A DNA stretch of 39,442 nucleotides, taken from NCBI GenBank assembly GCA_903874955.1, contig CAIQTY010000044.1:1-39442 (forward strand), given 5' to 3'. This document shows, in pieces, positions 17,903-26,514 of the stretch; the first letter of the stretch is position 1; every line of letters begins with the position of its first letter. The notes under the pieces were generated by a model. It did no database searches, had not been told where the DNA came from, and was given only the letters and a program-made list of their open reading frames with translations. The stretch comes from an uncultured Alphaproteobacteria bacterium. GTDB taxonomy: Bacteria > Pseudomonadota > Alphaproteobacteria > Paracaedibacterales > CAITNM01. The translations under genes and the position numbers were made by a program.

Positions 17903-19183
17903 CTACTTTTTATCAACAAATTGCATGGATCGAATCGCTATAAAACCGAAAATACTAACCAGCATAAGGTAAAATGCGGGTGCAGTTAATAACTTCGTTT
18001 TATAGATTAGCCACGTAGAAAACCAGGGGGCGGTCCCCCCAAAAATAGCAGCGCTGACGTTGCAAACAAATGAACTAGCTGAATATCTTACATCTACAGG
18101 AAATAACTCAACAATAGCTACAGGCAACACGCCATAAACAGCTGCCATAACAATAGCAAAAAATAATTGTATCAGCCAGCACTGCAACACTTGACCTTGG
18201 GAAAACATTACAAAGGCTGGGTAGGAAGCAATCAAAAAAGCACCAGCAGCAAAGTACATAATTTTTTTATAGCCAAACTTATCTGCAGCAATTCCAAACA
18301 AAGGAATACATAACACCATGCAAAGTAAATTTATGGTGTTCATTTGTAAAGCGGTTTGAGCAGATATGTTTGTATACGTTGTGAAGTATGTTGTCATGAA
18401 AGAAAACAAAACATAAATACCTACTACATCAAACAAAATGAAACCAACAGCTTGGGCAATTTTTTGTTTCTGTTCTTTAAAAATAGTGGTAATTGGCAAT
18501 TGAGTTTTTTCCTGTATAGTTGCTTTCATACTTTGAAAGTAAGGCGTTTCTTCTGTGTGTTTTTGAATGTAAACCCCTGCAAATAAGGCAATGAGACCAA
18601 GTAAAAAAGGAATTCGCCAACCCCATTCTTGCAAATCATTTTCATTCAGAACGTTACTAAAAAGCCCTGCTATTGCAGAACCCATTAGAAAACCAACTAT
18701 CACACCAACAGCAACTAAACTACCTGCAAACCCTCTTTTGTTGGGGTGAGCATGTTCGATAGCAAAAACGAATGATCCCCCATAATTACCGCCAACAGCA
18801 AGCCCCTGAAACAAGCGAATAGTTACCAATAAAATTGGGGCAAAAATACCAACCTGTTGATACGTAGGAATAATTCCGAGCAGACAGGTGGCAATAGCCA
18901 TCATGAAAACAGATAAAGAAAGCGCTTTGCGTCGACCAACACGATCACCAATGTAGCCAAATAAGGTAGAACCAAGCGGACGCATAATAAAACCTGTAGC
19001 GAAAACGGCAAAAGCCGACATAATTTCCATGATTTTATCAGCATGGGGGAAAAAATTTTTCCCAATAATGACGGCAAAATAACCATAAACGGCATAGTCA
19101 TACCACTCAAACATAGAAGCCAAAGATCCAGCTATAATGTTTTTGTAGCGAGATTGCGTAGTTTTATCGATAGCAACAAGCAT
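17903..19183 (-). CDS. MFS transporter, metabolite:H+ symporter (ProP-like) subfamily
   Basis: A 426-aa, 12-helix transporter of the MHS subfamily, which imports compounds such as proline, betaine, citrate or other carboxylates with protons. Subfamily signatures: GSLASMFEWYDYAVYGYFAV near the N-terminus, FIMRPLGSTLFGYIGDRVGRRKAL (loop 2-3 motif), RLFQGLAVGGNYGGSFVFAIEHA and EWGWRIPFLLG. The substrate cannot be assigned from sequence. It has its own candidate promoter upstream, and probably reads through into the next MFS gene 52 bp downstream. Confidence 0.9.
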   Translation of the reverse strand: MLVAIDKTTQSRYKNIIAGSLASMFEWYDYAVYGYFAVIIGKNFFPHADKIMEIMSAFAVFATGFIMRPLGSTLFGYIGDRVGRRKALSLSVFMMAIATCLLGIIPTYQQVGIFAPILLVTIRLFQGLAVGGNYGGSFVFAIEHAHPNKRGFAGSLVAVGVIVGFLMGSAIAGLFSNVLNENDLQEWGWRIPFLLGLIALFAGVYIQKHTEETPYFQSMKATIQEKTQLPITTIFKEQKQKIAQAVGFILFDVVGIYVLFSFMTTYFTTYTNISAQTALQMNTINLLCMVLCIPLFGIAADKFGYKKIMYFAAGAFLIASYPAFVMFSQGQVLQCWLIQLFFAIVMAAVYGVLPVAIVELFPVDVRYSASSFVCNVSAAIFGGTAPWFSTWLIYKTKLLTAPAFYLMLVSIFGFIAIRSMQFVDKK

Positions 19184-19219
19184 AGCTTTTCATCATCTGC
19201 AACACCTAATAAAGCCTAT

Positions 19220-19248
19220 AAGATAACATAGAAAAATTGCTTTAACAA
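19220..19248 (-). promoter_or_regulatory. Candidate promoter for the ProP-like MFS gene
   Basis: On the minus strand TTGTTA (19243-19248), a 17-bp spacer and TATCTT (19220-19225) each match the sigma-70 consensus at 4 of 6 positions. They lie about 37 bp upstream of the ATG. Confidence 0.4.
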
Positions 19249-19324
19249 AAAATTAAAAAAAATTAGACCTAGAGCCTTGCTGATTCATAGTCTTTTAAAA
19301 GTAACTTGGAATACGAATCCATAT

Positions 19325-19349
19325 AAAAAATGTAAAAGTTTCATTTACA
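19325..19349 (-). terminator. Rho-independent terminator after MFS gene 3
   Basis: On the minus strand TGTAAA-(7 nt)-TTTACA forms a 6-bp stem followed by six T. It lies 16 bp after the stop of the MFS gene at 19365 and before the promoter of the next one. Confidence 0.45.
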
Positions 19350-19364
19350 ATTCAAAATAATAAA

Positions 19365-20663
19365 TCAATCTTTTTTATAAGTTTCTTTAAAGAATAAAAC
19401 TATAATACCACCAATTAAGAGCGCCAATATAACCGCGCTAAGGGCAAATTGATAATCTTTAAGTGCATAAATTGGAGCGCCGTCCGCGCCAAAGTTACCA
19501 TCCCAGGAATGATCTATTAAGGCACCTAAAAGAGGCTGAAAAATTAATCCACTAACCATAACAAATGCATTAGTGAACCCTATAGACGTAGCACTATATT
19601 TTGTTGGATTATTCTCTTTTGCAGCTGGAAAATACAAAATTGAAAATCCAGACACGAACCCAGAAACGAACAAAACCGCAAGAGTTTCGCTAAAGGAAAG
19701 ACCAGGATAAAATAAAACTGCGGCGAATCCAAAAAAAGTAGCAAAAGCTGACAAACCCATAACGCGTTTTCGGCTTTGCCAATAATCAGAGAGTGTCGAA
19801 CTCGATAAACAACCTACGGCATAGCCAATAAAAACCATAATTGCACCGTAAGAAGCTGTTTCATTCGTTACAGAAAATCGTTGCATTAAGTACGGCACCC
19901 CCCACAGCTCAGCAAAAGCTGATAGAGGCAGATACATCATGCACCCGTACATACCAATCAACCAATTTTGTGGTTTGGCAGCAATAATTTTCAAACCATC
20001 TAGAAGTTTATGCTCTTCATTTTTGAAAGTCTTTCCATCTGGTTTATCTCGAATAACAATCCAAGAAATAATCATGACAATACATCCAACCACTGCTGCA
20101 ATCACCATAGAAAATCGCCAACCTTGAGTATTCGCGAGGTGCGCAAATGGCTTTCCGCCAAAAATACCACCAAAGGTACCCATCATCATCGATACACCGG
20201 CTATAAAGGCAAAGCTAGATTTATTGAACCACACCGAAGCAATTTTCATACAGCAGATGTAGGCGCATGCAGACCCAGCGCCGATAAGAAATCGACCAAA
20301 TTGCGCGGCATGGACCGTATTACTTTTTGCAAAAATCATAGAACCTACGATGCACAAAAGTGCTGAAATAGTTACAACTTTCCTGGGCCCAAATCTATCA
20401 GCAATAACCCCACAAGGAATTTGCAATGGAACATAAGCAAAATAATAAAATGCCGCCAAGGTTCCAACCGCCCCTGCAGAAATAGAAAAATCTGCCATTA
20501 GTTCATTGGTTATAACACTTGTAGAGGCGCGAAGGATATATTCATAAAGGTAAAACGCCCAACCACAAGAAAGAATAAACCAAGCTTTTGGTGAATAAGA
20601 ATTTTCTTTTTTTCTTTCACTCAAATCGTTGATATTTTCTTTTAATTTTTTCGGCGACGACAT
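19365..20663 (-). CDS. MFS transporter, intracellular-bacterium type (2)
   Basis: A 432-aa 12-helix transporter paralogous to the MFS gene at 16537-17850. Shared landmarks: FYLYEYILRASTSVITNELMADF, FYYFAYVPLQIPCGVIADRFGPRKVVT, GRFLIGAGSACAYICCMKIASVWF and SAFAELWGVPYLMQRF. The N-terminal ~25 residues are charged and hydrophilic, and the C-terminus is KKD-rich. No good Shine-Dalgarno is seen before the ATG. It is divergent from the HIG1-lepA unit, with about 157 bp between the starts, which must hold both promoters. The substrate is unknown. Confidence 0.88.
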   Translation of the reverse strand: MSSPKKLKENINDLSERKKENSYSPKAWFILSCGWAFYLYEYILRASTSVITNELMADFSISAGAVGTLAAFYYFAYVPLQIPCGVIADRFGPRKVVTISALLCIVGSMIFAKSNTVHAAQFGRFLIGAGSACAYICCMKIASVWFNKSSFAFIAGVSMMMGTFGGIFGGKPFAHLANTQGWRFSMVIAAVVGCIVMIISWIVIRDKPDGKTFKNEEHKLLDGLKIIAAKPQNWLIGMYGCMMYLPLSAFAELWGVPYLMQRFSVTNETASYGAIMVFIGYAVGCLSSSTLSDYWQSRKRVMGLSAFATFFGFAAVLFYPGLSFSETLAVLFVSGFVSGFSILYFPAAKENNPTKYSATSIGFTNAFVMVSGLIFQPLLGALIDHSWDGNFGADGAPIYALKDYQFALSAVILALLIGGIIVLFFKETYKKD

Positions 20664-20820
20664 TTAGGATAAAAATTTTCAAATTACATATTTAATATGT
20701 TAGCATATAACAATCAAGAAAATCAAAAAATATATTATATAATTGCTAATTGAATCTGTTGCCTTAATAAATTTCATATTTTGCTTGATAATGATTACAG
20801 AATTCTTTTTCTTGATTTTT

Positions 20821-21012
20821 ATGCATAGAATTTTAGAGATTTTATTTTTCATCTCCCTAGGGACCACAGTAATTATTTTGGTATTAGGCCTAAGCACCAT
20901 GTTTTCGAAGTCGCAGAAGCGTTTAGTTTTAAGCAATCGCCTTATGCGCTTGCGCGTTGTGTTCCAAGGCCTTAGTATTATGTTGTTTTTATTATTGTTA
21001 TTTATAAAGTGA
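20821..21012 (+). CDS. HIG1-domain twin-transmembrane protein
   Basis: A 63-aa membrane protein matching the HIG1 (hypoxia-induced gene 1) domain: a first helix ([21 protein letters not shown]), a charged loop [21 protein letters not shown] and a second helix ending at the C-terminus. The [13 protein letters not shown] loop is the diagnostic part. Mitochondrial members assist respiratory complexes III/IV, and the alphaproteobacterial ones are thought to be related. I chose ATG 20821 because it gives the usual size; ATG 20791 or TTG 20743 would lengthen the N-terminus by 10 or 26 residues. The stop overlaps the GTG of lepA (GTGA), implying coupling. Confidence 0.72.
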   Translation: MHRILEILFFISLGTTVIILVLGLSTMFSKSQKRLVLSNRLMRLRVVFQGLSIMLFLLLLFIK

Positions 21013-22817
21013 AGAATATTCGAAATTTCTCGATCGTAGCCCACATCGACCATGGAAAATCTACGTTAGCGGACAGACTCATTGAATTTTGCGGCTGTGT
21101 TGAAACCAGAGACATGAAGGAGCAAATCCTTGATTCAATGGATATTGAACGCGAGCGTGGCATCACAATTAAAGCTCAAACCGTTCGTTTGCAGTACAAA
21201 GCGAAAAATGGCCAAGACTACATTTTGAATCTTATGGATACGCCAGGTCATGTGGATTTTGCCTATGAAGTCAGTCGCTCTCTAGCTGCATGCGAAGGAT
21301 CATTGCTTGTGGTTGATGCAAGCCAAGGTGTTGAAGCGCAGACTTTAGCAAATGTCTATCAGGCTATTGATAACAATCATGATATCGTTCCTATTCTAAA
21401 TAAGATTGACCTACCCGCTGCAGATCCTGACCGCATTAAACAACAAATTGAAGATGTGATCGGTTTAGATGCCTCAGAAGCCGTGCTTATTTCTGCAAAA
21501 ACCGGTATTGGGATTCAAGACGTTTTAGAAGCAGTTGTTGACAGACTCCCGCCACCGCGCAATTCAAATGATCTTGATGCAGCAAAGAAACCTTTAAAGG
21601 CTATGCTTGTTGATAGTTGGTACGATCCCTATCTTGGCGTAATCATTTTGGTTCGCATTATGGAAGGCATTCTAAAGGTCGGCCAACGGATAAAAATGGT
21701 TAACGCTGGTGTGGTACACGACGTTGATCGTGTTGGGTTCTTTACGCCAAAACAGGTGCTTCTAAAAGAACTTAACCCAGGTGAAGTTGGCTTTATTACA
21801 GCAAGCATAAAAAGTGTTGCCGATTGTAAGGTTGGTGACACGATTACGGATGAAAAAAGGCCAACCTTAGAACCACTAACTGGTTTTAAACCCTCCGTTC
21901 CAGTGGTCTTTTGTGGGTTATTTCCATCAGATGCCGCGGAATTTGAACATTTACGCGATAGCCTTGCAAAGCTTCACCTTAATGATGCAAGTTTTCATTT
22001 TGAAGCAGAGACTTCTGCGGCTTTAGGGTATGGATTCCGCTGCGGATTTTTGGGACTACTCCACCTTGAAATTATTCAAGAACGCCTTGAACGTGAATTT
22101 AATCTCGACCTCATTACCACTGCACCAAGCGTTGTCTATAAAATCCACATGAAAAAAGGTGATATATTAGAGCTGCATAATCCAGCGGATATGCCTGATG
22201 TCGTTAGAATTGAAAAGATGGAAGAGCCATGGATTAGGGCAACAATTATGGTGCCTGACGAGTTCTTAGGATCTGTGCTGACTCTTTGTACCGAACGTCG
22301 CGGTGAACAGGTTGATTTAACTTATGCAGGCAATCGTGCGATGGTTATATATCGTCTGCCCCTTAATGAAATTGTATTCGATTTTTATGATCGATTAAAA
22401 TCAATCACCCGCGGGTATGCTTCTTTTGATTATCAGATAGAAGAATACCGCGAAGGGGAACTAGCAAAAGTGAGTATTTTAGTTAACGCAGAACCAGTTG
22501 ATGCGTTAGGCATGATTGTGCATGAATCACGGGCAGAAAGCCGGGGGCGTATTTTATGTTCTCGTTTGAAAGACCTTATCCCAAGGCAGCTTTTCAAGAT
22601 TGCTATTCAAGCAGCAATTGGCGGAAAAATTATTGCTCGCGAGACCGTTTCAGCATTGCGTAAAGATGTAACTGCAAAATGTTACGGTGGTGATATCAGC
22701 CGTAAACGCAAACTGCTTGATAAGCAAAAAGCCGGTAAAAAGCGCATGCGACAATTTGGAAATGTTGAAATCCCCCAAAGTGCCTTTATTGCTGCTTTAA
22801 AGATGGATGATGATTAA
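21009..22817 (+). CDS. lepA: Elongation factor 4 (ribosomal back-translocase GTPase)
   Basis: The 602-aa translational GTPase LepA/EF4. G-domain motifs are intact: AHIDHGKST (G1), RGITI (G2), DTPGHVDF (G3), NKIDLPAAD (G4) and SAKTG (G5). The EF-G-like domains follow ([18 protein letters not shown]) and the LepA-specific C-terminal domain ends in [24 protein letters not shown], a basic tail that contacts the peptidyl-transferase region. It starts with GTG overlapping the HIG1 gene stop. It is followed 22 bp later by the S9 peptidase gene on the same strand. Confidence 0.98.
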   Translation: MKNIRNFSIVAHIDHGKSTLADRLIEFCGCVETRDMKEQILDSMDIERERGITIKAQTVRLQYKAKNGQDYILNLMDTPGHVDFAYEVSRSLAACEGSLLVVDASQGVEAQTLANVYQAIDNNHDIVPILNKIDLPAADPDRIKQQIEDVIGLDASEAVLISAKTGIGIQDVLEAVVDRLPPPRNSNDLDAAKKPLKAMLVDSWYDPYLGVIILVRIMEGILKVGQRIKMVNAGVVHDVDRVGFFTPKQVLLKELNPGEVGFITASIKSVADCKVGDTITDEKRPTLEPLTGFKPSVPVVFCGLFPSDAAEFEHLRDSLAKLHLNDASFHFEAETSAALGYGFRCGFLGLLHLEIIQERLEREFNLDLITTAPSVVYKIHMKKGDILELHNPADMPDVVRIEKMEEPWIRATIMVPDEFLGSVLTLCTERRGEQVDLTYAGNRAMVIYRLPLNEIVFDFYDRLKSITRGYASFDYQIEEYREGELAKVSILVNAEPVDALGMIVHESRAESRGRILCSRLKDLIPRQLFKIAIQAAIGGKIIARETVSALRKDVTAKCYGGDISRKRKLLDKQKAGKKRMRQFGNVEIPQSAFIAALKMDDD

Positions 22818-22839
22818 TTACACAAAAAGGTGATGTTTA

Positions 22840-24843
22840 ATGAAAAAGTTAGCACTACTGCTTTGCCTGGCTGTAATAGGTGGATTAGGATACTTGATAT
22901 ACACAAAAAAGGTAGCCCCAAAGATGAATGATCAATTGATTCCACGAAACGTGCTATTTGGTAACCCGGAAAAAGCGTCTGTTAAACTCAGTTCAAATGG
23001 AGAGTATTTATCTTACTTAGCAAATTTAAATGGTGTTTTAAACATTTTTACTGCGAAAGTTAGCGCTATCCATGAAGCCTCGTCCATTACCAAAGATACA
23101 GGTCGCGGTATACGCCAGTATTTTTGGTTATACGATAATAAACACATTGCTTACATGAAAGATGACGGGGGCGATGAAAACTGGCGCATCCATATTGTTG
23201 ATATTGCAAGCAAAGAAGATAAAACGCTTACACCCGAAAAAGCGAATGCAAGAATTATCAATGTTTCTGATAAATTCCCTGAGGAAATACTGATTGGCTT
23301 AAATGATAGAGATGAATCGTATCATGATGTATACCGCTTAAATATCGTCTCTGGTGAAAAAACTCTAGTTCTTCAAAACGACAAGCAATTTAGCGATTTT
23401 ACATTTGATGATGATTACAATTTACGTTTTGCAAGCAAAACAACACCTGAAGGCGGTTGTCAGTATTTTAAAGCAATCCCGACCAATGAACCTGGGAAAT
23501 ATGACTGGGAAATATTTATAGAAACCGGCCTTGAAGATATTTACACAACAAATTTAATTGACCTTACCCACGATGGAAAAACCTTATATCTGCTTGATAG
23601 TAGAGGTCACAACTTAAATGTTTTGAAAGAAATTAATCTAGAAACTAATGCTGAAAAGATATTGGCCGAAGGAAAAAAGGCTGATATCGGCGGAATTATT
23701 GTGCACCCTCGCACTGGTATAATTGAAGCCTATTCAATAGATTATCTTCGTAATGAATGGACCTGTTTAGATGAAGAATTTGAAACACATTTCAATGTCA
23801 TAAAAACCAGTTTAAAAGGGGATGTAAATATTGGCAGCCGAACCCTAGACGATAATACTTGGGTTGTTGCTGATATGAAAGATGATGGTCCAGTAGGGTA
23901 CTACTTGTACAAAAAAGACAAAAAAAACCTAACATTTTTATTTCATCACCGTGAGGCACTGACTAAATATCAGCTAGCGAAAATGGAAGGAATTACGATT
24001 AAGGCTCGTGATGGCTTAGAACTGCCCGCTTATCTTACCAAACCCCTGAATGCAAAAGGGCCCACAGCATTAGTGCTATTAGTTCACGGTGGACCATGGG
24101 CCAGAGACAACTGGGGCTATGATCCAGAAGCACAATGGCTAGCTAATCGTGGATACGCTGTTCTTCAGGTGAATTTCAGGTCATCAACAGGTTTTGGTAA
24201 AGCGTTCATTTCAAAAGGGAATTTGGAATGGGGTGGTAAAATGCATGAAGACCTTCTAGATGCCGTAAACTGGGCTGTGAAAAAAGGTATCGCAGATCCT
24301 GCAAAAATCGCAATCTATGGAGGAAGCTATGGTGGATATGCTGCTTTATGGGCCGCCACTCAATCGGGTGATGTATTCAAATGCGCAGTCGATATTGTGG
24401 GTCCATCGAATCTTCAAACGCTTCTATCGACTTTCCCGGCATATTGGGCTTCATTTATGGAAATTGCCTACAAACAAGTTGGTGATGCACGAACAGAAGA
24501 AGGTCGTGCCCTTCTAAAAGACCGTTCACCCCTGACTCATGTCGATAAAATTAAAATTCCTGTGTTAATTGCTCAAGGTGAAAAAGATCCACGTGTTAAG
24601 CAAGACGAGTCTGAACAGATCGTTGCCGCCATGAAAACAAAGAACCTTGGGTATATGTACATGTTATTCATGGATGAAGGACATGGCTTTGCGCGACCAG
24701 AAAATAAATTTGCTTTCTACGGCATTGCAGAGCGTTTCTTATCTGATAATCTTAAAGGGCAATGTGAAGGCCTAACCGATGACGAGATTGCTAAATCAAC
24801 CCTTACACCTGAACACAAAGCTTTACTGGTAAAACATAACTAA
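22840..24843 (+). CDS. S9-family prolyl oligopeptidase / acylaminoacyl-peptidase-like, membrane-anchored
   Basis: A 667-aa serine peptidase. Residues about 4-21 are a hydrophobic signal or anchor, so the enzyme should act outside the cytoplasmic membrane. Residues about 40-370 form a beta-propeller-like region (repeats such as GEYLSYLANLNGVLNIF, DDGGDENWRIHIVD). The C-terminal alpha/beta hydrolase domain has HGGPWARDNWGYD, nucleophile Ser496 in YGGSYGGYAA, Asp583 in GEKDPRV and His615 in DEGHGFARPEN. The family cleaves short peptides, often after proline or acylated residues. AAGGTGA precedes the ATG. It converges with the SH3 gene, and their stop codons overlap. Confidence 0.92.
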   Translation: MKKLALLLCLAVIGGLGYLIYTKKVAPKMNDQLIPRNVLFGNPEKASVKLSSNGEYLSYLANLNGVLNIFTAKVSAIHEASSITKDTGRGIRQYFWLYDNKHIAYMKDDGGDENWRIHIVDIASKEDKTLTPEKANARIINVSDKFPEEILIGLNDRDESYHDVYRLNIVSGEKTLVLQNDKQFSDFTFDDDYNLRFASKTTPEGGCQYFKAIPTNEPGKYDWEIFIETGLEDIYTTNLIDLTHDGKTLYLLDSRGHNLNVLKEINLETNAEKILAEGKKADIGGIIVHPRTGIIEAYSIDYLRNEWTCLDEEFETHFNVIKTSLKGDVNIGSRTLDDNTWVVADMKDDGPVGYYLYKKDKKNLTFLFHHREALTKYQLAKMEGITIKARDGLELPAYLTKPLNAKGPTALVLLVHGGPWARDNWGYDPEAQWLANRGYAVLQVNFRSSTGFGKAFISKGNLEWGGKMHEDLLDAVNWAVKKGIADPAKIAIYGGSYGGYAALWAATQSGDVFKCAVDIVGPSNLQTLLSTFPAYWASFMEIAYKQVGDARTEEGRALLKDRSPLTHVDKIKIPVLIAQGEKDPRVKQDESEQIVAAMKTKNLGYMYMLFMDEGHGFARPENKFAFYGIAERFLSDNLKGQCEGLTDDEIAKSTLTPEHKALLVKHN

Positions 24844-25316
24844 ACTTTAGTTTCGTTTGGGTACATTCCCCAGACTTGTTTACGAGAAACCCACCCTTTG
24901 AAGCGACCTTGATCGTTGCGAATTTCAATTTTGCACCAATTGGGTTGGGTTTCTAAAACTACTGCAACAACACCGGGTTCAATTCGTGCTGTAATTGTTG
25001 ATTGAGAATCTGGTTTTTCATGTAAATTCTGTAAGCTTCCTGTAATAAGAATAGTACGCTTGCCAGCAAGCATGCTTTTGTGAACCCAACCTTCTGTTCC
25101 TTGATGATCACGAATGCGCCTCCAGGTATCAAATTCAGCAACAATTTCAACAGGCAATCCTTGGCGAACAAATTTCCATTCAATAGGGTAGTTGGTACCT
25201 GGCCCCACATGCATATGAATTGAGTTTGAGCGAAGCGAAGCAAACCTAGGTAATACAGTTGGTTGGTTAGAAAAAACTACTCCAAAAAAAACTAAAATTA
25301 AAAAACGATTCAGCAT
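24840..25316 (-). CDS. Exported bacterial SH3-domain protein (COG3807 type)
   Basis: A 158-aa protein with a signal peptide (hydrophobic residues about 4-17) and two SH3-like domains. The first is strongly typical of alphaproteobacteria: [56 protein letters not shown]. The second is less conserved ([23 protein letters not shown]...[10 protein letters not shown]). Such domains usually bind peptidoglycan or proteins in the periplasm. Its start overlaps the dut end by 7 bp, and its stop overlaps the stop of the convergent S9 peptidase gene. Function beyond envelope association is unknown. Confidence 0.85.
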   Translation of the reverse strand: MLNRFLILVFFGVVFSNQPTVLPRFASLRSNSIHMHVGPGTNYPIEWKFVRQGLPVEIVAEFDTWRRIRDHQGTEGWVHKSMLAGKRTILITGSLQNLHEKPDSQSTITARIEPGVVAVVLETQPNWCKIEIRNDQGRFKGWVSRKQVWGMYPNETKV

Positions 25317-25744
25317 CCAGTAGATCCAAATCCCCCATTACCTCTATCAGTAATATCAAGATTATCGACCTCATCCCAAATTATGCGTTGATATGAAGCG
25401 ATAACCATTTGAGCAATTCGCATTCCGGGTTCAATTGAAAACTCTTCTTCCCCATGATTAATAAGAATAATCGAAATTTCACCGCGGTAATCAGCATCAA
25501 TAGTGCCTGGAGAATTTACTAGCGTAATCCCATTTTTAAGTGCAAGCCCGGAACGAGGGCGAATTTGGGCTTCATAGCCTTTAGGCAAAGCAATAGCGAT
25601 CCCTGTGGGAACAAGAACCCTTTTACCGGATCCTAAGACTATAGGTGTATCTATTGCGGCAGTTAGGTCCATACCCGCGCTATCTTCTGTTCCATAGATT
25701 GGAAGAGGAACATTTTTTAAGTTCTTTATGTGTATTTTCATCAT
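25310..25744 (-). CDS. dut: dUTP diphosphatase
   Basis: A 144-aa trimeric dUTPase that hydrolyses dUTP to dUMP and pyrophosphate, limiting uracil in DNA. All five motifs are present: AGMDLTA (1), RPRSGLALK (2), [11 protein letters not shown] (3), RIAQMVI (4) and the flexible GNGGFGSTG (5) at the C-terminus. Two adjacent ATG codons compete as start; neither has a good Shine-Dalgarno. The 3' end overlaps the SH3 gene. A 116-bp gap with no evident gene or strong signal separates it from lipB. Confidence 0.97.
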   Translation of the reverse strand: MMKIHIKNLKNVPLPIYGTEDSAGMDLTAAIDTPIVLGSGKRVLVPTGIAIALPKGYEAQIRPRSGLALKNGITLVNSPGTIDADYRGEISIILINHGEEEFSIEPGMRIAQMVIASYQRIIWDEVDNLDITDRGNGGFGSTGC

Positions 25745-25860
25745 ATAAATATTATCTAAAATCGCTTTTTAATTACTACAATTCTTACAACAAAGCAAGA
25801 GAAAGCTTTTTTGCAGATGTTTTTATTATATGGGAATACTGACTTGGCGCAAAACAATCT

Positions 25861-26514
25861 TTATGAAATATGCATAGATAAAGGAGGCGAGACATGCTCA
25901 AATTTAAAAAATTTGACAGCCAGCTTTTTCATAATATCTATCAAATCAGGGATTTGAGTGCTATGGCCCTCTTCTTTTAAAGACGTCACCCTATATTCTT
26001 TTAAGCCACAGGGGATGATATTTTTGTAATGATCAAGATTGGGGCTCACATTAAGGGAAAGACCATGCCAAGTTACTCCATGGGTAACACGTACTCCAAT
26101 AGCGGCAATTTTTCGCTCTCCACGGTTATCATCAAGCCATACACCAACACGCCCGCTTTTTCGGACTCCATCAAGATAAAAAAAACTGAGAGTTTCAATA
26201 ATCCAATTTTCCAAAGACCTAACAAATGCTCTGACATCATTGCCACGTTTTTTAAGGTCAACCATGATATAAACAACAAGTTGACCTGGTCCGTGATAGG
26301 TATGTTTTCCGCCACGTTGCGAGGGATAAATAGGAAAAGACGATCCAAAAAAATCAGCAGGATTAGCACTTGTTCCAGCTGTATAAAGGGGAGGGTGTTC
26401 CAAAAACCATATCAGTTCTTCGCCACCCTCCCTGATGGTTTTTATAGTACTTTCCATAAATAACAGAGCATCTGGATAACTTACCTGATGCTCTGCAATA
26501 AGAAATTTAGGCAT
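25861..26514 (-). CDS. lipB: Octanoyl-[acyl-carrier-protein]-protein N-octanoyltransferase
   Basis: A 217-aa enzyme that transfers octanoate from ACP to the lipoyl domains of 2-oxoacid dehydrogenases and the glycine cleavage system; LipA then adds sulfur. Motifs: FLEHPPLYTAGTSA, RGGKHTYHGPGQLVVY, catalytic Lys in RKIAAIGVRVTHGVTWHG and the acyl-thioester Cys in NIIPCGL. I chose ATG 26514, which overlaps the glnA 3' end by 8 bp; an upstream TTG would add seven residues. No Shine-Dalgarno is evident, so translation may depend on glnA. Confidence 0.95.
   Translation of the reverse strand: MPKFLIAEHQVSYPDALLFMESTIKTIREGGEELIWFLEHPPLYTAGTSANPADFFGSSFPIYPSQRGGKHTYHGPGQLVVYIMVDLKKRGNDVRAFVRSLENWIIETLSFFYLDGVRKSGRVGVWLDDNRGERKIAAIGVRVTHGVTWHGLSLNVSPNLDHYKNIIPCGLKEYRVTSLKEEGHSTQIPDLIDIMKKLAVKFFKFEHVSPPLSMHIS

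Noticed and set aside
20010..20366. 118-codon frame antisense to the MFS gene
   Set aside because: A His/Asn/Arg-rich shadow translation of a membrane protein gene, with no independent support.
20700..21053. 117-codon minus-strand frame over the HIG1 gene
   Set aside because: The plus-strand HIG1 match and its coupling to lepA explain the region; the antisense frame is Lys/Asn/Ile-rich, as expected from AT-rich DNA.
26029..26463. Long open frame antisense to lipB
   Set aside because: Composition is that of a shadow frame, it has no ribosome site or recognisable motif, and it lies wholly within the strongly supported lipB gene.
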